Assembly: GCA_029204225.1 (NCBI GenBank)
Contig: CM055099.1
Coordinates: 48,072,909-48,136,908 of the forward strand
Origin: Diphasiastrum complanatum
Taxonomy: Eukaryota; Streptophyta; Lycopodiopsida; Lycopodiales; Lycopodiaceae
Direction: 5' to 3'
DNA length: 64,000 nucleotides
Shown: piece by piece, positions 34,431 through 44,370 of the stretch
Numbering within the stretch: position 1 is the stretch's first letter
How the letters are laid out: the number at the start of each line of letters is the position of its first letter
Notes under the pieces: generated by a model
What the model saw: the letters and a program-made list of their open reading frames with translations, nothing else
Database searches by the model: none
What the model was told of the DNA's origin: nothing
Position numbers and translations under genes: made by a program

Positions 34431-34754
34431 ATCATTGTGTAAAAGAATATCAATAAAATTGATATTAATGATAGGGGTGTCTTTGCCAGATGAATCGATG
34501 GTAATAGAGTTGTCTCTATTTCCAAAGGTGACTCGACCTTTGCTCCAGTTGTGAACGACTCTTGCATTGGTAAGCCATGGGCGACCAAGTAGTAACTCAT
34601 AGGAATAGACATTGCTAGGAATATCGAGTACACCTAGGTCTATGGAAAATTTCAGACCTCCTAGTTTGATCAGCACTTGTGGGAGGAAAAACCGGTAGGT
34701 TGGACCACACTTTGATCAGCCATCCTAAGCTGACAAGTGGGCTTGGTAAGTTTG
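34431..34754 (-). pseudogene. B2 protease, C-terminal part (left of copia A2)
   Basis: Continuation of the retropepsin-like domain: LIKLGGLKFSIDLGVLDIP then YSYELLLGRPWL (the ILGRPWL-like flap-distal block of plant gypsy proteases). One extra base near 34683 relative to B1 shifts the frame. The N-terminal half with the catalytic motif is beyond the A2 insertion at 40605-40860. Confidence 0.75.
34750..34754. repeat. Target duplication of copia A2 (left)
   Basis: GTTTG, repeated at 40605-40609. B1 carries the same site once, uninterrupted, at about 17700. Confidence 0.93.
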
Positions 34755-35396
34755 TGTGAAAAACTCAGATCCAAAAGATGCTAAAGTTTCATAAAGATCT
34801 TGGCCATGGAAGTTATGCACATCTAGATTGAAAAAATGATAGAAATTGTGATGTTAAGCATACTAAACATCAAAATCTGATCATAAGCTTCCACAAACAG
34901 AAACTTGCTGTCCCTGTCCGTACTTCAGAGCCTACAACCTGCATTTCACACGTGTGAAGCCATAGCAACAAAGAAATCACAATTCTAGTGGCTAGAATGC
35001 AAGATATGAACAAAAAAGTGAGAGAGAAGAAGATGGACCTTCAAAGAGCATAACATTCATTCAATAGAATGAAAATGAGATGTGTACATACTCGTGGAGA
35101 TGGCTATTTATAGCAGCCATAGTGCCTCTTGGCCACTTGTCTTATGATAGGCTAAAATTGGGGTCCAATAGGATTCACCCATATACCTAGAAATTTGGTC
35201 AAATAGGAATGCACCAAATTATGAGCCAATAGAAGAGCTCCACACTCGACCTCCTCTAATTAATGTGACCTCAAAAGTAGTGTACACATACTTTGGGCCT
35301 CTACATACATGTATGAACCTATCTCTAACTTTTATTTGGCCATAGGCCTACAAAATCTCAAGTTAGGAAAATACTACTAGTTGACAATTTTTCACA
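34755..35396 (-). repeat. 3' LTR of copia A2 (642 bp)
   Basis: Ends are TGTGAAAAA and TTTTTCACA. It has one copy of the 11-bp unit CTAAACATCAA where the other LTR has two. A TATA-like CTATTTATAG (complement CTATAAATAG) lies at 35104-35113. Confidence 0.95.
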
Positions 35397-38300
35397 CTCC
35401 CTCTTCAACTAGTTTTAGCATAGATTTAGAAAGTACACCAAGACTTGTTCTATGCTTGAAAAATAAGTCCTTTCCCAATGCTTTGGTAAAGATATCAGCC
35501 ACACATTCCTTTGATGGGACATGTTCAAGCTTGATCTCTTTTGCCAACACTTGTTCTCTCACAAAATGGTAAGCCACCTCGATATGTTTGCTCCTTGCAT
35601 GGAAAACCGGATTGCTTGCTAGACTTTGGGCTGAAAGGTTGTCACAAAAGATGATTGGACTCTCTGAAAAATCCAGCAAATGAAGCTCCATAATCATCCT
35701 CTTGATCCACACCATCTCCTTTGTGCATGATGTCAAAGCTTTGTACTCGGCCTCACTAGAAGAAAGTGATATAGTTGCTTGTTTCTTCGACATCCATGAG
35801 ATAGCTCCATCACCTATGAAAATAGCATGTGCATTTATGGATTTTCTATCCATAAGGTCTCCTGCAAAATCTGAATCTGAAAAACCAAATAAGTTAGGTG
35901 ATGAGCCTCTATAAACAATGCCAAAATCTTTTGTTCCCGAGATGTATCTCAAGATCCTCTTTCCTAGTTTCCAATGTTCTATGCTAGGATCTTGCATGAA
36001 TTGGCTTAATCTACCAACACAATAAGATAAATCAGGTCTTGTGATGGTTAGATATATAAGAGAACCTATTAGCTTCCTATAGAGAGTAATGTCCTCGAAG
36101 GATCTTTCATTACCTCTTATAGTTAGCTTTACATGTGATTCCATAGGTGTATCAATAGGATTTGCATCTACCATATGAAATCTATTGAGAATAGAAATAG
36201 CATACTTCTCTTGTGAAATAAAAGTGATTTGAGAAGTTCTAATTACTTCTATTCCTAAGATATAGCTCAAAAGACCAAGATCATGCACTTCAAATTCCTT
36301 TTTTAGTGCTTTCTTGATATCTTCTATATCTTCCTTGTTCCCTCCACTTAAAATAATGTCATCCACATAAATTAGAAGGATTGTAACATCATTAGCACTA
36401 ATTCTAAAGTAAAGTGAATGATCATACTCACTCATAGTGAAGTTTTGAGAAAGTAGAAAAGAGTTAAGCCTAGCATACCAACTCCTTGGTGCTTGCTTAA
36501 GACCATACAAACTTTTTTGTAGAAAACACACATGATTAGGCTTGCTATGAGAAACATAGCTCTCGGGTTGCTCCATGTAGACTTCCTCTTCAAGATCACC
36601 ATTCAAGAAAGCATTAGAAATGTCTAATTGCCAAAGATCCCATCCATAAAGAGTTGCAAGGGAAATGATTACTCTTATGCTCACCATCTTTGCCACGGGT
36701 GCAAAGGTTTCCTCATAGTCAATGCCATGCTCTTGAGCATAACCTTTAGCCACCAACCTTGCCTTCAACTTGTTGATAGATCCATCTTGATTTGTCTTTA
36801 CCTTGAAGATCCATTTGCATCCAATTGCACTTTTGCCCTTTGGAAGCTCCACCAATCTCCATGTGTTGTTCTTCATAAGTGCTTCAAACTCAAGATCCAT
36901 TGCTTGGATCCATTCCTCTTCTTGCCTTGCTTCATCTACACATGAAGGTACATCAAAAGAAGTTAGGAAAGCATAGTTGGATCCATCCACCACTTGCTTA
37001 CCTTTGTCATCATAAGTGAGCCTTGAGGGTTTCACTTTATGCCTTGGAGTTCTCCTTGGAATTTGACTTGAAGAGGCTTCTTCAACATCCACATCCAATG
37101 TGTCATCAACTCCATTGTCATCAAGCACATTAGTTGCAACAACACCATCATCACTTGAAACAACTTTTGGAATGTTATTTTCATCAAAAATGACATCCCT
37201 ACTTGTGAACACTTTCTTGATTGAAGGAACATAAATCCTATATGCTTTGCTTACTTCACTATAACCAACAAAAATGCCCTTTCTTGAAGATGGATCCTCC
37301 TTAGTTCTATCATCAAGAGTAATGTTGAAGTAGCAAATGCATCCAAAAGTTCTTAGAAACTTGACATTAGGCTTCGTACCAAACAAAGCTTCAAAAGGGG
37401 TTTTTCCTTCCAATACAACACTTGGCCATCTATTGCATAGGAAATTTGCACACAACAAAGCATCACTCCAAAAAGGTTTAGGAAGATTAGCATTCAATCT
37501 CATTGCCTTTGCACTCTCACACAAGGTTCTATTCTTCCTCTCGGCCACTCCATTTTGTTGTGGTGTTCTTGGACATGTGTACTCCCTCTTGATCCCATGC
37601 TCATCGCAAAAGGCTTTGAATTTGTTAGAAATGTATTCACCACCATTGTCGCTCCTCAAGCATTTGATTTTGGTTGTAAATTGAGTCTCAATAGCAACTT
37701 TGAACTTGACAAACACATCAAACACCTCATCCTTGCTCTTTAGTAGATAAACCCAACAAAATCTACTAAAATCATCAATGAAAGTTACATACATCTTAGC
37801 ACCTCCATTGCTAATTGTAGTAACACCATGAATATCCGAATGCAAGAGAGAAAAAGGCATCTTAGATCTAGATATAGATCTAGTATATGGCAATCTATGT
37901 GATTTAGACAAAGCACATTCTTCACAAACATGATTCAAGCAAGTAAGAGACTTGGGAAGTCCCCTTACTACCTCCTTTTTGGCTATTACCTCCAAGGCCT
38001 TGTAGTTGAGATGTCCCATCCTTTTATGCCATACCTCTTGAATTGACATTTGTTCATTTGCCATGCATCCAACTTGGTTAGCAACAACACATGCATCAAG
38101 CTTGAACAATTTCCCTTGCCTTTTCCCTTTTGCAATGATACTACACCCCTTTTTGATCAAGCAAGCATCACCATCAAACTCAACTTTGAATCCTTTGTCA
38201 AGCATTTGGCTTACACTAAGTAAGTTCTTGGTAATGGATGGAATGAGCAAAACATCTTTCAATTCTATATTCCTATTTGTAGAAAGTGAAATAGGAATTG

Positions 38301-39342
38301 TGCCAATCCCCTTGATTGCACACTCACCATCATTTGCGGTATAGATTACCTTCCTATCACCATCAAATGCCATTAAAGATGAAAAATACTCTTTATGATA
38401 TGTCATATGAGAAGTGGCTCCACTATCAATCCACCAAGGATCAATGTCTCCATGATTAGCCAACAAGCAAGATGACATAACAAAAGCATCATTTGAAAGA
38501 AGCTCATCCCCACCCTCATCAATAGTTAGATTGGTTTGCTTTTCCCCTTGATCCCTCTTTTTCTTAAAACAATCACTAGCAAAATGCCCTTTGACTCCAC
38601 AATAGAAACATTTTAGCTTAGATCTATCCTTCTTTTTGCCAAAAGTAGAGTGCTCACCTTGGTCTTGCCCTTTAGACCAATTGCTTTTACCTTTGCCCTT
38701 GAACTTGCCTTTAGAGAACATTGCCTCCTCTTCTCCTCCTTGAGATGTAGAAGATGCTCCCACTCTTGCTTGCAACCTGAATTCTTCAGCCAACAAGACC
38801 TCTTGCAAGTCTCCAACACTTGGTAAACATTTTTGGATAGCATAACTTTGAACAAGATTAGCATGATCATCCAACAAGCCATTGAGAATCACTTGAACAA
38901 GCTCCTCATTATTTATGCCATCATTAATGCATGCTAACTCATCATTCAATGCTTTAACTCTCAAAACAAAAGCATGTCCATTCTCACTCTTCTTTTGCAT
39001 ACAAGAAAAGATTTGCCTTCTTAAAGTCAACACTCTAGAAGTAGACTTGGATTCATAAACCTTCTTCAAGGCTTCCCAAGCTTCACTAGATGATGTGCAC
39101 TTACCAACCTCTTTGATAAGCTCATTTGTCACATTCATCTTGATCATGTGAAGGGCTTTCTTTGCCCTCTTGTCATACCTCAATTGTTCTTGAGGTGCCA
39201 AAGGTCTCTCCTCCACACCTACAACAATATCCATCAACTCATTCATCTCAAGCAAAGACTCCATCCTTACTTTCCAAGTAGAATAGTTGAGGGAGGTAAG
39301 CCTATCATTGCTTTCCAACATGTAGCCTCCATTTGTAGCCAT
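35392..39342 (-). CDS. Copia A2 gag-pol polyprotein, intact (1316 aa)
   Basis: A single ORF with ATG at 39342 (MATNGGYMLESND), about 600 bp after the primer site, typical copia length. Domains by residue: UBN2 gag (about 15-190); CCHC knuckle CFYCGVKGHFASDC (245-258); aspartic protease WWIDSGATSHM with catalytic DSG at 306-308; integrase zinc site (H439, H444, C473, C476); integrase catalytic core with D503 (HSDIHG), D565 (RSDNGGEY) and E601 (VAERKNRT); RVT_2 RT from about 815 with YVDD at 992-995; RNase H with DSDFAGD, SSSEAEYKAL and ADIFTKAL. All key residues are present. The polyprotein would self-cleave in cytoplasmic particles and then reverse transcribe and integrate the element. The TGA stop lies within the first bases of the 3' LTR. 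Confidence 0.97.
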   Translation of the reverse strand: MATNGGYMLESNDRLTSLNYSTWKVRMESLLEMNELMDIVVGVEERPLAPQEQLRYDKRAKKALHMIKMNVTNELIKEVGKCTSSSEAWEALKKVYESKSTSRVLTLRRQIFSCMQKKSENGHAFVLRVKALNDELACINDGINNEELVQVILNGLLDDHANLVQSYAIQKCLPSVGDLQEVLLAEEFRLQARVGASSTSQGGEEEAMFSKGKFKGKGKSNWSKGQDQGEHSTFGKKKDRSKLKCFYCGVKGHFASDCFKKKRDQGEKQTNLTIDEGGDELLSNDAFVMSSCLLANHGDIDPWWIDSGATSHMTYHKEYFSSLMAFDGDRKVIYTANDGECAIKGIGTIPISLSTNRNIELKDVLLIPSITKNLLSVSQMLDKGFKVEFDGDACLIKKGCSIIAKGKRQGKLFKLDACVVANQVGCMANEQMSIQEVWHKRMGHLNYKALEVIAKKEVVRGLPKSLTCLNHVCEECALSKSHRLPYTRSISRSKMPFSLLHSDIHGVTTISNGGAKMYVTFIDDFSRFCWVYLLKSKDEVFDVFVKFKVAIETQFTTKIKCLRSDNGGEYISNKFKAFCDEHGIKREYTCPRTPQQNGVAERKNRTLCESAKAMRLNANLPKPFWSDALLCANFLCNRWPSVVLEGKTPFEALFGTKPNVKFLRTFGCICYFNITLDDRTKEDPSSRKGIFVGYSEVSKAYRIYVPSIKKVFTSRDVIFDENNIPKVVSSDDGVVATNVLDDNGVDDTLDVDVEEASSSQIPRRTPRHKVKPSRLTYDDKGKQVVDGSNYAFLTSFDVPSCVDEARQEEEWIQAMDLEFEALMKNNTWRLVELPKGKSAIGCKWIFKVKTNQDGSINKLKARLVAKGYAQEHGIDYEETFAPVAKMVSIRVIISLATLYGWDLWQLDISNAFLNGDLEEEVYMEQPESYVSHSKPNHVCFLQKSLYGLKQAPRSWYARLNSFLLSQNFTMSEYDHSLYFRISANDVTILLIYVDDIILSGGNKEDIEDIKKALKKEFEVHDLGLLSYILGIEVIRTSQITFISQEKYAISILNRFHMVDANPIDTPMESHVKLTIRGNERSFEDITLYRKLIGSLIYLTITRPDLSYCVGRLSQFMQDPSIEHWKLGKRILRYISGTKDFGIVYRGSSPNLFGFSDSDFAGDLMDRKSINAHAIFIGDGAISWMSKKQATISLSSSEAEYKALTSCTKEMVWIKRMIMELHLLDFSESPIIFCDNLSAQSLASNPVFHARSKHIEVAYHFVREQVLAKEIKLEHVPSKECVADIFTKALGKDLFFKHRTSLGVLSKSMLKLVEEGV

Positions 39343-39939
39343 GTTGCAATGATTGATCTCTGATCTTTGACCTGTTCCAATGCACTAAGCACTCTCTTGA
39401 ATCAACAAATGAAACACAAGAAGAAATCACAAAGATTTGGAACCTAAAACCTTACTTTTTCTCTCTTTTCCTCACTTTTTCCTTAATTTTAGCCACTAGT
39501 TTTATGATTTCTTGATCAAACCAAGACCAAACCTCAATATACTTGCTTTTCCCTCACTCATAAGATTGAAATACACTCTTGAATCATTCAGCAAACTGAA
39601 AATCAGAGGGTTACATCAATTTTGAAGTTTTTGACATGAAGAAGCAAGAAATTGAATCAAAAAACTATATGCTAGAATGGAAAACTAATAGGATCTTGTT
39701 GGATCTTGCATCTCCCTCTTTCCAAAACAATTTTTGTCTCCTTATTCTGATAAGTACAGAGGGAATTCGCCCTACTTCAATTGAAATGCATACAAATGAT
39801 GTTTTGATCACAAAGATCCAATTTCTACACATAAATCAACAAGATTTTTAGCTAGAAACTTGATTGGAATGCTACAAAAGCAAACTCGCCCACAAATCTC
39901 TTCTAAATCTGGCAAAACCTGCACATTTGGCCGCCTAAT
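39343..39939 (-). other. Copia A2 5' leader
   Basis: Untranslated region of about 600 bp between primer site and gag ATG. No competing long frame in the sense direction. Confidence 0.7.
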
Positions 39940-39951
39940 GCTCTGATACCA
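39940..39951 (-). other. Primer binding site of copia A2 (initiator Met tRNA)
   Basis: Minus strand TGGTATCAGAGC abuts the 5' LTR, an exact match to the usual plant copia primer site. Confidence 0.96.
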
Positions 39952-40604
39952 TGTGAAAAACTCAGATCCAAAAGATGCTAAAGTTTCATAAAGATCTTGG
40001 CCATGGAAGTTATGCACATCTAGATTGAAAAAATGATAGAAATTGTGATGTTAAGCATACTAAACATCAACTAAACATCAAAATCTGATCATAAGCTTCC
40101 ACAAACAGAAACTTGCTGTCCCTGTCCGTACTTCAGAGCCTACAACCTGCATTTCACACGTGTGAAGCCATAGCAACAAAGAAATCACAATTCTAGTGGC
40201 TAGAATGCAAGATATGAACAAAAAAGTGAGAGAGAAGAAGATGGACCTTCAAAGAGCATAACATTCATTCAATAGAATGAAAATGAGATGTGTACATACT
40301 CGTGGAGATGGCTATTTATAGCAGCCATAGTGCCTCTTGGCCACTTGTCTTATGATAGGCTAAAATTGGGGTCCAATAGGATTCACCCATATACCTAGAA
40401 ATTTGGTCAAATAGGAATGCACCAAATTATGAGCCAATAGAAGAGCTCCACACTCGACCTCCTCTAATTAATGTGACCTCAAAAGTAGTGTACACATACT
40501 TTGGGCCTCTACATACATGTATGAACCTATCTCTAACTTTTATTTGGCCATAGGCCTACAAAATCTCAAGTTAGGAAAATACTACTAGTTGACAATTTTT
40601 CACA
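39952..40604 (-). repeat. 5' LTR of copia A2 (653 bp)
   Basis: TGTGAAAAA/TTTTTCACA ends, with two tandem copies of an 11-bp unit at about 40060-40081. The TATA-like element at 40312-40321 would drive minus-strand transcription of the element. Confidence 0.95.
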
Positions 40605-42256
40605 GTTTGTCTCTCAGATTCCATTCTAACATGAGGGAAGTGGAAATGATGTTGACACCTGAGCCACCATCCAATACAACTAGGACTTTGCAAGATTGGT
40701 GATGGGTAGCTGGAATTTTGATATTGCCTCTTTCACTGAGTGGATTGGTGAGGTGTAATGGCATTTCAGGCAGCTCGTCAGGGGTGGTGGTGTCGGTGGA
40801 TTGGGTTTGTTGTTTCCATTTTTCTGCATGTTTCCAAAGAATGTGAAAAGAGAGAGTCACATTAGTTTGTAATAAGTCTCCCCAGACTTCAGTACATTCA
40901 AGGGTTTTGTTCTCAAAAGACGTGTGAGTTACTTTATGGGAGGTGGAAGATTGTTGCTCGGCATTGTGAATTTGTTGACGATACTGGATGGGTGAGGATA
41001 GATGATGAGTGTCAAATCTTCACTTGGAGGGACATTATGCTGCTGGATTTTGTTGGGTGCAATTGTAGGGGTTTGGCATTGAGTTTGTGCACAAGTCAAG
41101 ACCCATGCTGGATGAGTTTCAACTGGCAATGTTTCTACTTGCATGGAACAGACAGGAGCAACTGGGAAGGACAATCCTTCACATGATGTTCAATGCCACA
41201 ATTTTCACAAGCTGGTGAAAAGCGAAATTTATCTAGGCAACGAATACTAGGATGTTTACATGCACAGATAAAAGATCCTCATATGGCAAATTGTTGACAT
41301 GGTTTGTACTGATTTGTTGTAGTTGGTCATGGTTGGTACACCTGTGGTCGTGGAATGGTACACCCTTGGTCGTGGAATGGACTGTTGTGGAGGATAAGGG
41401 CGGTATGCGTGATACATGGATCTGGATGCTGATGAAAAATGATTTCTCAGTTGAGGACATTCATTAGCAGTGTGATGTTGTGAACAGATCGAACACCAAA
41501 CATTCTCTCTTGCTGAAAAAGATTTTTCAGCAATATTTCTCATGGAGGTTTGGAAATCAGCAGTGAGTTTATCCATATGAGTTTGTTGAGCTTTCTACTA
41601 AGTTTCCATTTGATGTAGAAGTTTGGAAGATTGGGCGATATTTTCATGCTTCGGTTGGTTAAGACATTCAGGATTCTTAAGTTTCTTTTCACGATTATCA
41701 AAGTCGTCATCAGAACTCTCGTCTTCTTCATGGATAGCATCAGTCATTACATCTTTAAGTTGATCATAAAGGTCAACTGGTTTTAGTTCACGATGGATGT
41801 TTTTAGGCACTCCAACCAAGAACAATTTGATGGCCATATGTTCAGTGATACTTTCGTCAACACATTCTACTTTGAGACGTTTAAAACATTCAATGTAGTT
41901 TCAAATCGACTCTTTGCGATGCATCTTGATATGAGTGTTTTGGATGAATGGGCTCTGAGTCAGTTTGGATGGTTTGAAACGCTTGATGAGAGCGTCCTTG
42001 AGGGTAGTCCAGGAAGCAAGATCAGGAGCTTCAAGGTTGAGATACACTCTTTGGATGTTCCATAGAGTACCATCGGGAATAGTCTAAGCTTTTCAGTTTC
42101 AGAGGTATCTCCATAGAAACGGCATGCATTATCAAAGTCTTGGAGAAATCTAACTGGGTTAGATTCTCCATCGTACTTTGGTGCATTGATACGTGGAATT
42201 ATGCATTCTAGTCGTGGAGGAGCCGGATTGGAAGATTCAACACAATCTCGAGACAT
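40605..42256 (-). pseudogene. B2 gag, zinc knuckles and protease N-terminus
   Basis: The ATG at 42256 (MSRDCVESSNPAPP) starts a retrotransposon gag: PKYDGESNPVRFLQDF, KLRLFPMVL, then (other frames) a LIKRFKPSKLTQSPF-like block, FKRLKVECVDE and KLFLVGVPKNIHRELKP. An acidic EEDESSDDD stretch follows at about 41720. A CSICSQHHTANEC knuckle-like motif lies at about 41480 and a CENCGIEHHVKDC knuckle at about 41180-41220. The retropepsin N-terminal half lies at 40605-40690 with VVLDGGSGVNIIS. The order gag-knuckle-protease is that of gypsy-type elements and also matches element C for gag. Stops and shifts (for example near 42080 and 41890) make it non-functional. Confidence 0.82.
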
Positions 42257-43117
42257 AATGCAGTATGAGGAGTAGAGTAAGAGTATAGATGATCAGGGCA
42301 GTACTATACTTGGTCAAAAAGTTAAAAAGAGGTAGTTTTCTTATAGAATGAAGGATTCTGGACAAAAACTAGACTTTTGTGATGCAATATAATTTGTGGA
42401 CAGTACTAGAAATCGTGGACAATCAGATGAATCCAACTGCGGTACTCGCGAATTTTGACAAGGGGTGCTCTCTGTCAAAATTTTGATTTTTTTAATGTTT
42501 TTTTGAAAAAAAAAATTGTGATAGAATTCGCATAGGGTACAGAGAAATCGTGTCCACTGTGGGCGATTTTGTGGTATGATTGGCGATTTCTGATACTGAG
42601 GTTTTGCTGACAAACAAAGGAAATAGTGAAAAAGATGATTTTATGACAGAAAACAAGCTAAATCTCTGAGATAGAATTCGCGGAGCTGTTGGAGGACTGA
42701 TCTTTGATAGATCTAGCCTCAGTGAAGTCGACAAATTTTAAGACCAAGATTTGGTTGAAAAACAATGGATTTTGATAGTATATCAAGGTGTTTTCAGAGA
42801 ATCTGAACAGGGTCAGAATTCATGGAGGTGATAGGATGAAAAATCAGTGGCTATTATGGCTGTAGACAGACCAACAAATTCTAATATACTTGTTTGGTCG
42901 AAAAAAAATGTCACTTGGGTCACTTCTTTCAAAGAAAATGCCCAAGTTGACACTTTTGTTGCTTCCCTCTGGCTTGATAGGTTGCTCCGCAACTCATTGA
43001 GTACCTATAGAGAAGTCTCGTGCTGCAATGTAAAGGGAAAAAAACAAGCAAACATACACACAAGCACGTGAGCGAAAAAACGAAAAACAAGAAAGCTATG
43101 TAGAAAAATCTTAAAAA
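42257..43117 (-). other. B2 5' leader
   Basis: Untranslated leader, alignable with the B1 leader. No gene seen. Confidence 0.6.
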
Positions 43118-43133
43118 GCGGCAATGGCGCCAA
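43118..43133 (-). other. Primer binding site of B2 (tRNA-Asp type)
   Basis: Minus strand TTGGCGCCATTGCCGC directly follows the 5' LTR. It matches the TGGCGCCGTTGCC core complementary to aspartate tRNA except for one base. Confidence 0.8.
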
Positions 43134-43688
43134 TGTTGGAAGTATTTCTAGTTATGCGGTGGCTAGATCAACTTACGAATGTAGTATAGGGATGTAGAGG
43201 TTCGTCCACTTCTTAAGTTTCTACAAGCTTCCTATCAAAATGAAAACATCAATGAAATGGAGCACTAAGGCTTCCCAACTAGTGCTAAAAAATAAATGGG
43301 GTGACTAAGGCGGTACCCAACTAGCCACTTACTTAAGGTGGTACCCAACTAGCCACTTACTTAAGGCGGTACCCAACTAGCCACTTACTTAAGAAATACA
43401 AAGTCTTGCTAAGGCTTCCCAACTAGCAAGAAGATTAATCTAAATTCTATTTAACACCCAAATGGTAATAAAATGAGATTGCGGCTAATACTAAATATAG
43501 AACCAATAAAGTGCATGCCGCAATACAAACCAATGAGAAGGAGGCAAGAGGAGGTCTGAGCACCTTTCCTCAAGCTATGCACCTTCCCAAGGGGAACACA
43601 AATGAAATAGAATGATAATCTTAAAAATAGAGAAGCATAATAAGCTTAATCTCAACGTGTCGTTTACAAGGAAAATGCCTCTCTTCTT
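43134..43688 (-). repeat. B2 5' LTR, truncated by gypsy E
   Basis: Begins TGTTGGAAGTATT on the plus strand, is homologous to the first ~480 bp of the 3' LTR, then stops at 43688 where the gypsy E LTR terminus begins. It contains a 28-bp unit three times in tandem (43310-43393) that the 3' LTR holds once. Confidence 0.87.
43310..43393 (+). repeat. 28-bp tandem triplication in B2 5' LTR
   Basis: Three nearly identical 28-bp units, each with GGTACCCAACTAGCCACTTA. The partner LTR has a single copy at about 31138-31165, so the expansion happened after insertion or during reverse transcription. Confidence 0.9.
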
Positions 43689-43719
43689 TGTTCACAGATT
43701 CCCGCTGAATCTGTGAACA
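43689..43719. repeat. 12-bp perfect inverted repeat at the LTR E terminus
   Basis: TGTTCACAGATT, a 7-base spacer CCCGCTG, then AATCTGTGAACA: a 12-bp perfect stem at the very end of the inferred LTR, followed by a T run. Confidence 0.9.
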
Positions 43720-44365
43720 CGTTTTTTTTTTCCTTATTCTTTGTTACTTCAGGAGGTTACCGCTCTAGAAACCGGGTGTTTCTTCCCCTTTCCAGCAGCC
43801 AGTTCTTACAGTTAAGTCTTCTTGCTTAGAACGGTTCCCAGGCAAAAGTATGTCTCAGTTTACAACGTGTATTTCCAGCCTGTCAGTGGGTTGAAACGGT
43901 TACGTTCACTCAGCTACATGCATTTACAAGCCATGCAACCAATCCTAGCTCAAGTATAGATCAACGTTTTGGACAGAGAGCAAATCTACAATCTATCTAC
44001 CAAACTATCTTAGGAAATCAGAGAATAATGCAATAACAAGATTAAGCTACTCAACAAGAAACAAGAAACAAGAAAGCTAACTTCCTAACAACATCCTACT
44101 AGCCCAAGAATCAAGAAACACCCATTTCTTGATGCTTGGAATATCCAAGAACAATCAAGGACAGGATTGTTAATGAATATGCAAATCAGATCCACAATCT
44201 CAGCCTATATAGTTTACCTGCATGCTGAAACTACAAAATCAAGAAACAAAAAAGTTAATCCACATCTACATTCCACAAAGCAAGAAAGCAAGCAAGAGTT
44301 CTAATTAATCCACAATCACAAAAAGAAATCAGAACATGCTCATAGGAATTTCACTCAAGAAGATT
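43720..44365 (-). repeat. Gypsy E 3' LTR, left segment
   Basis: About 650 bp without coding potential between the inverted repeat and the C insertion. Assignment to LTR E rests on its position between the B2 LTR and the C target site and on continuity with 49484-50083 across C. It contains a TATA-like CTATATAG near 44205. Confidence 0.5.
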
Positions 44366-44370
44366 GCCAT

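Larger units (their letters stand above)
34755..40604 (-). mobile_element. Copia A2, full-length and apparently intact (Ty1/copia)
   Basis: A 5850-bp minus-strand element with a perfect 5-bp target duplication (GTTTG), LTRs of 642 and 653 bp, an initiator-Met primer site, a purine tract and one uninterrupted 1316-codon gag-pol ORF. Read side by side, the LTRs are identical except for one 11-bp tandem-unit difference. This implies a very recent insertion and possible present-day activity. It sits inside the protease region of B2. A1 at the left of the window is a sister copy. Confidence 0.97.
30961..43688 (-). mobile_element. Element B2, RT-less LTR retrotransposon (gag-protease-unknown ORF)
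   Basis: Minus-strand LTR element with 3' LTR 30961-31805 and 5' LTR 43134-43688 (cut off by gypsy E). Without the inserted copia A2, the interior is about 5.5 kb and contains gag, zinc knuckles, retropepsin and a long region coding for an unassigned protein. No RT, RNase H or integrase is present. The primer site is tRNA-Asp-like and the polypurine tract is GAGGAGGGGGATAA next to 31805. It must have depended on another element for reverse transcription and integration. Confidence 0.9.

Noticed and set aside
43689-43735. Hairpin followed by a T run as a rho-independent terminator
   Set aside because: The window is plant nuclear DNA; the palindrome is at an LTR boundary and a bacterial-type terminator has no role here.
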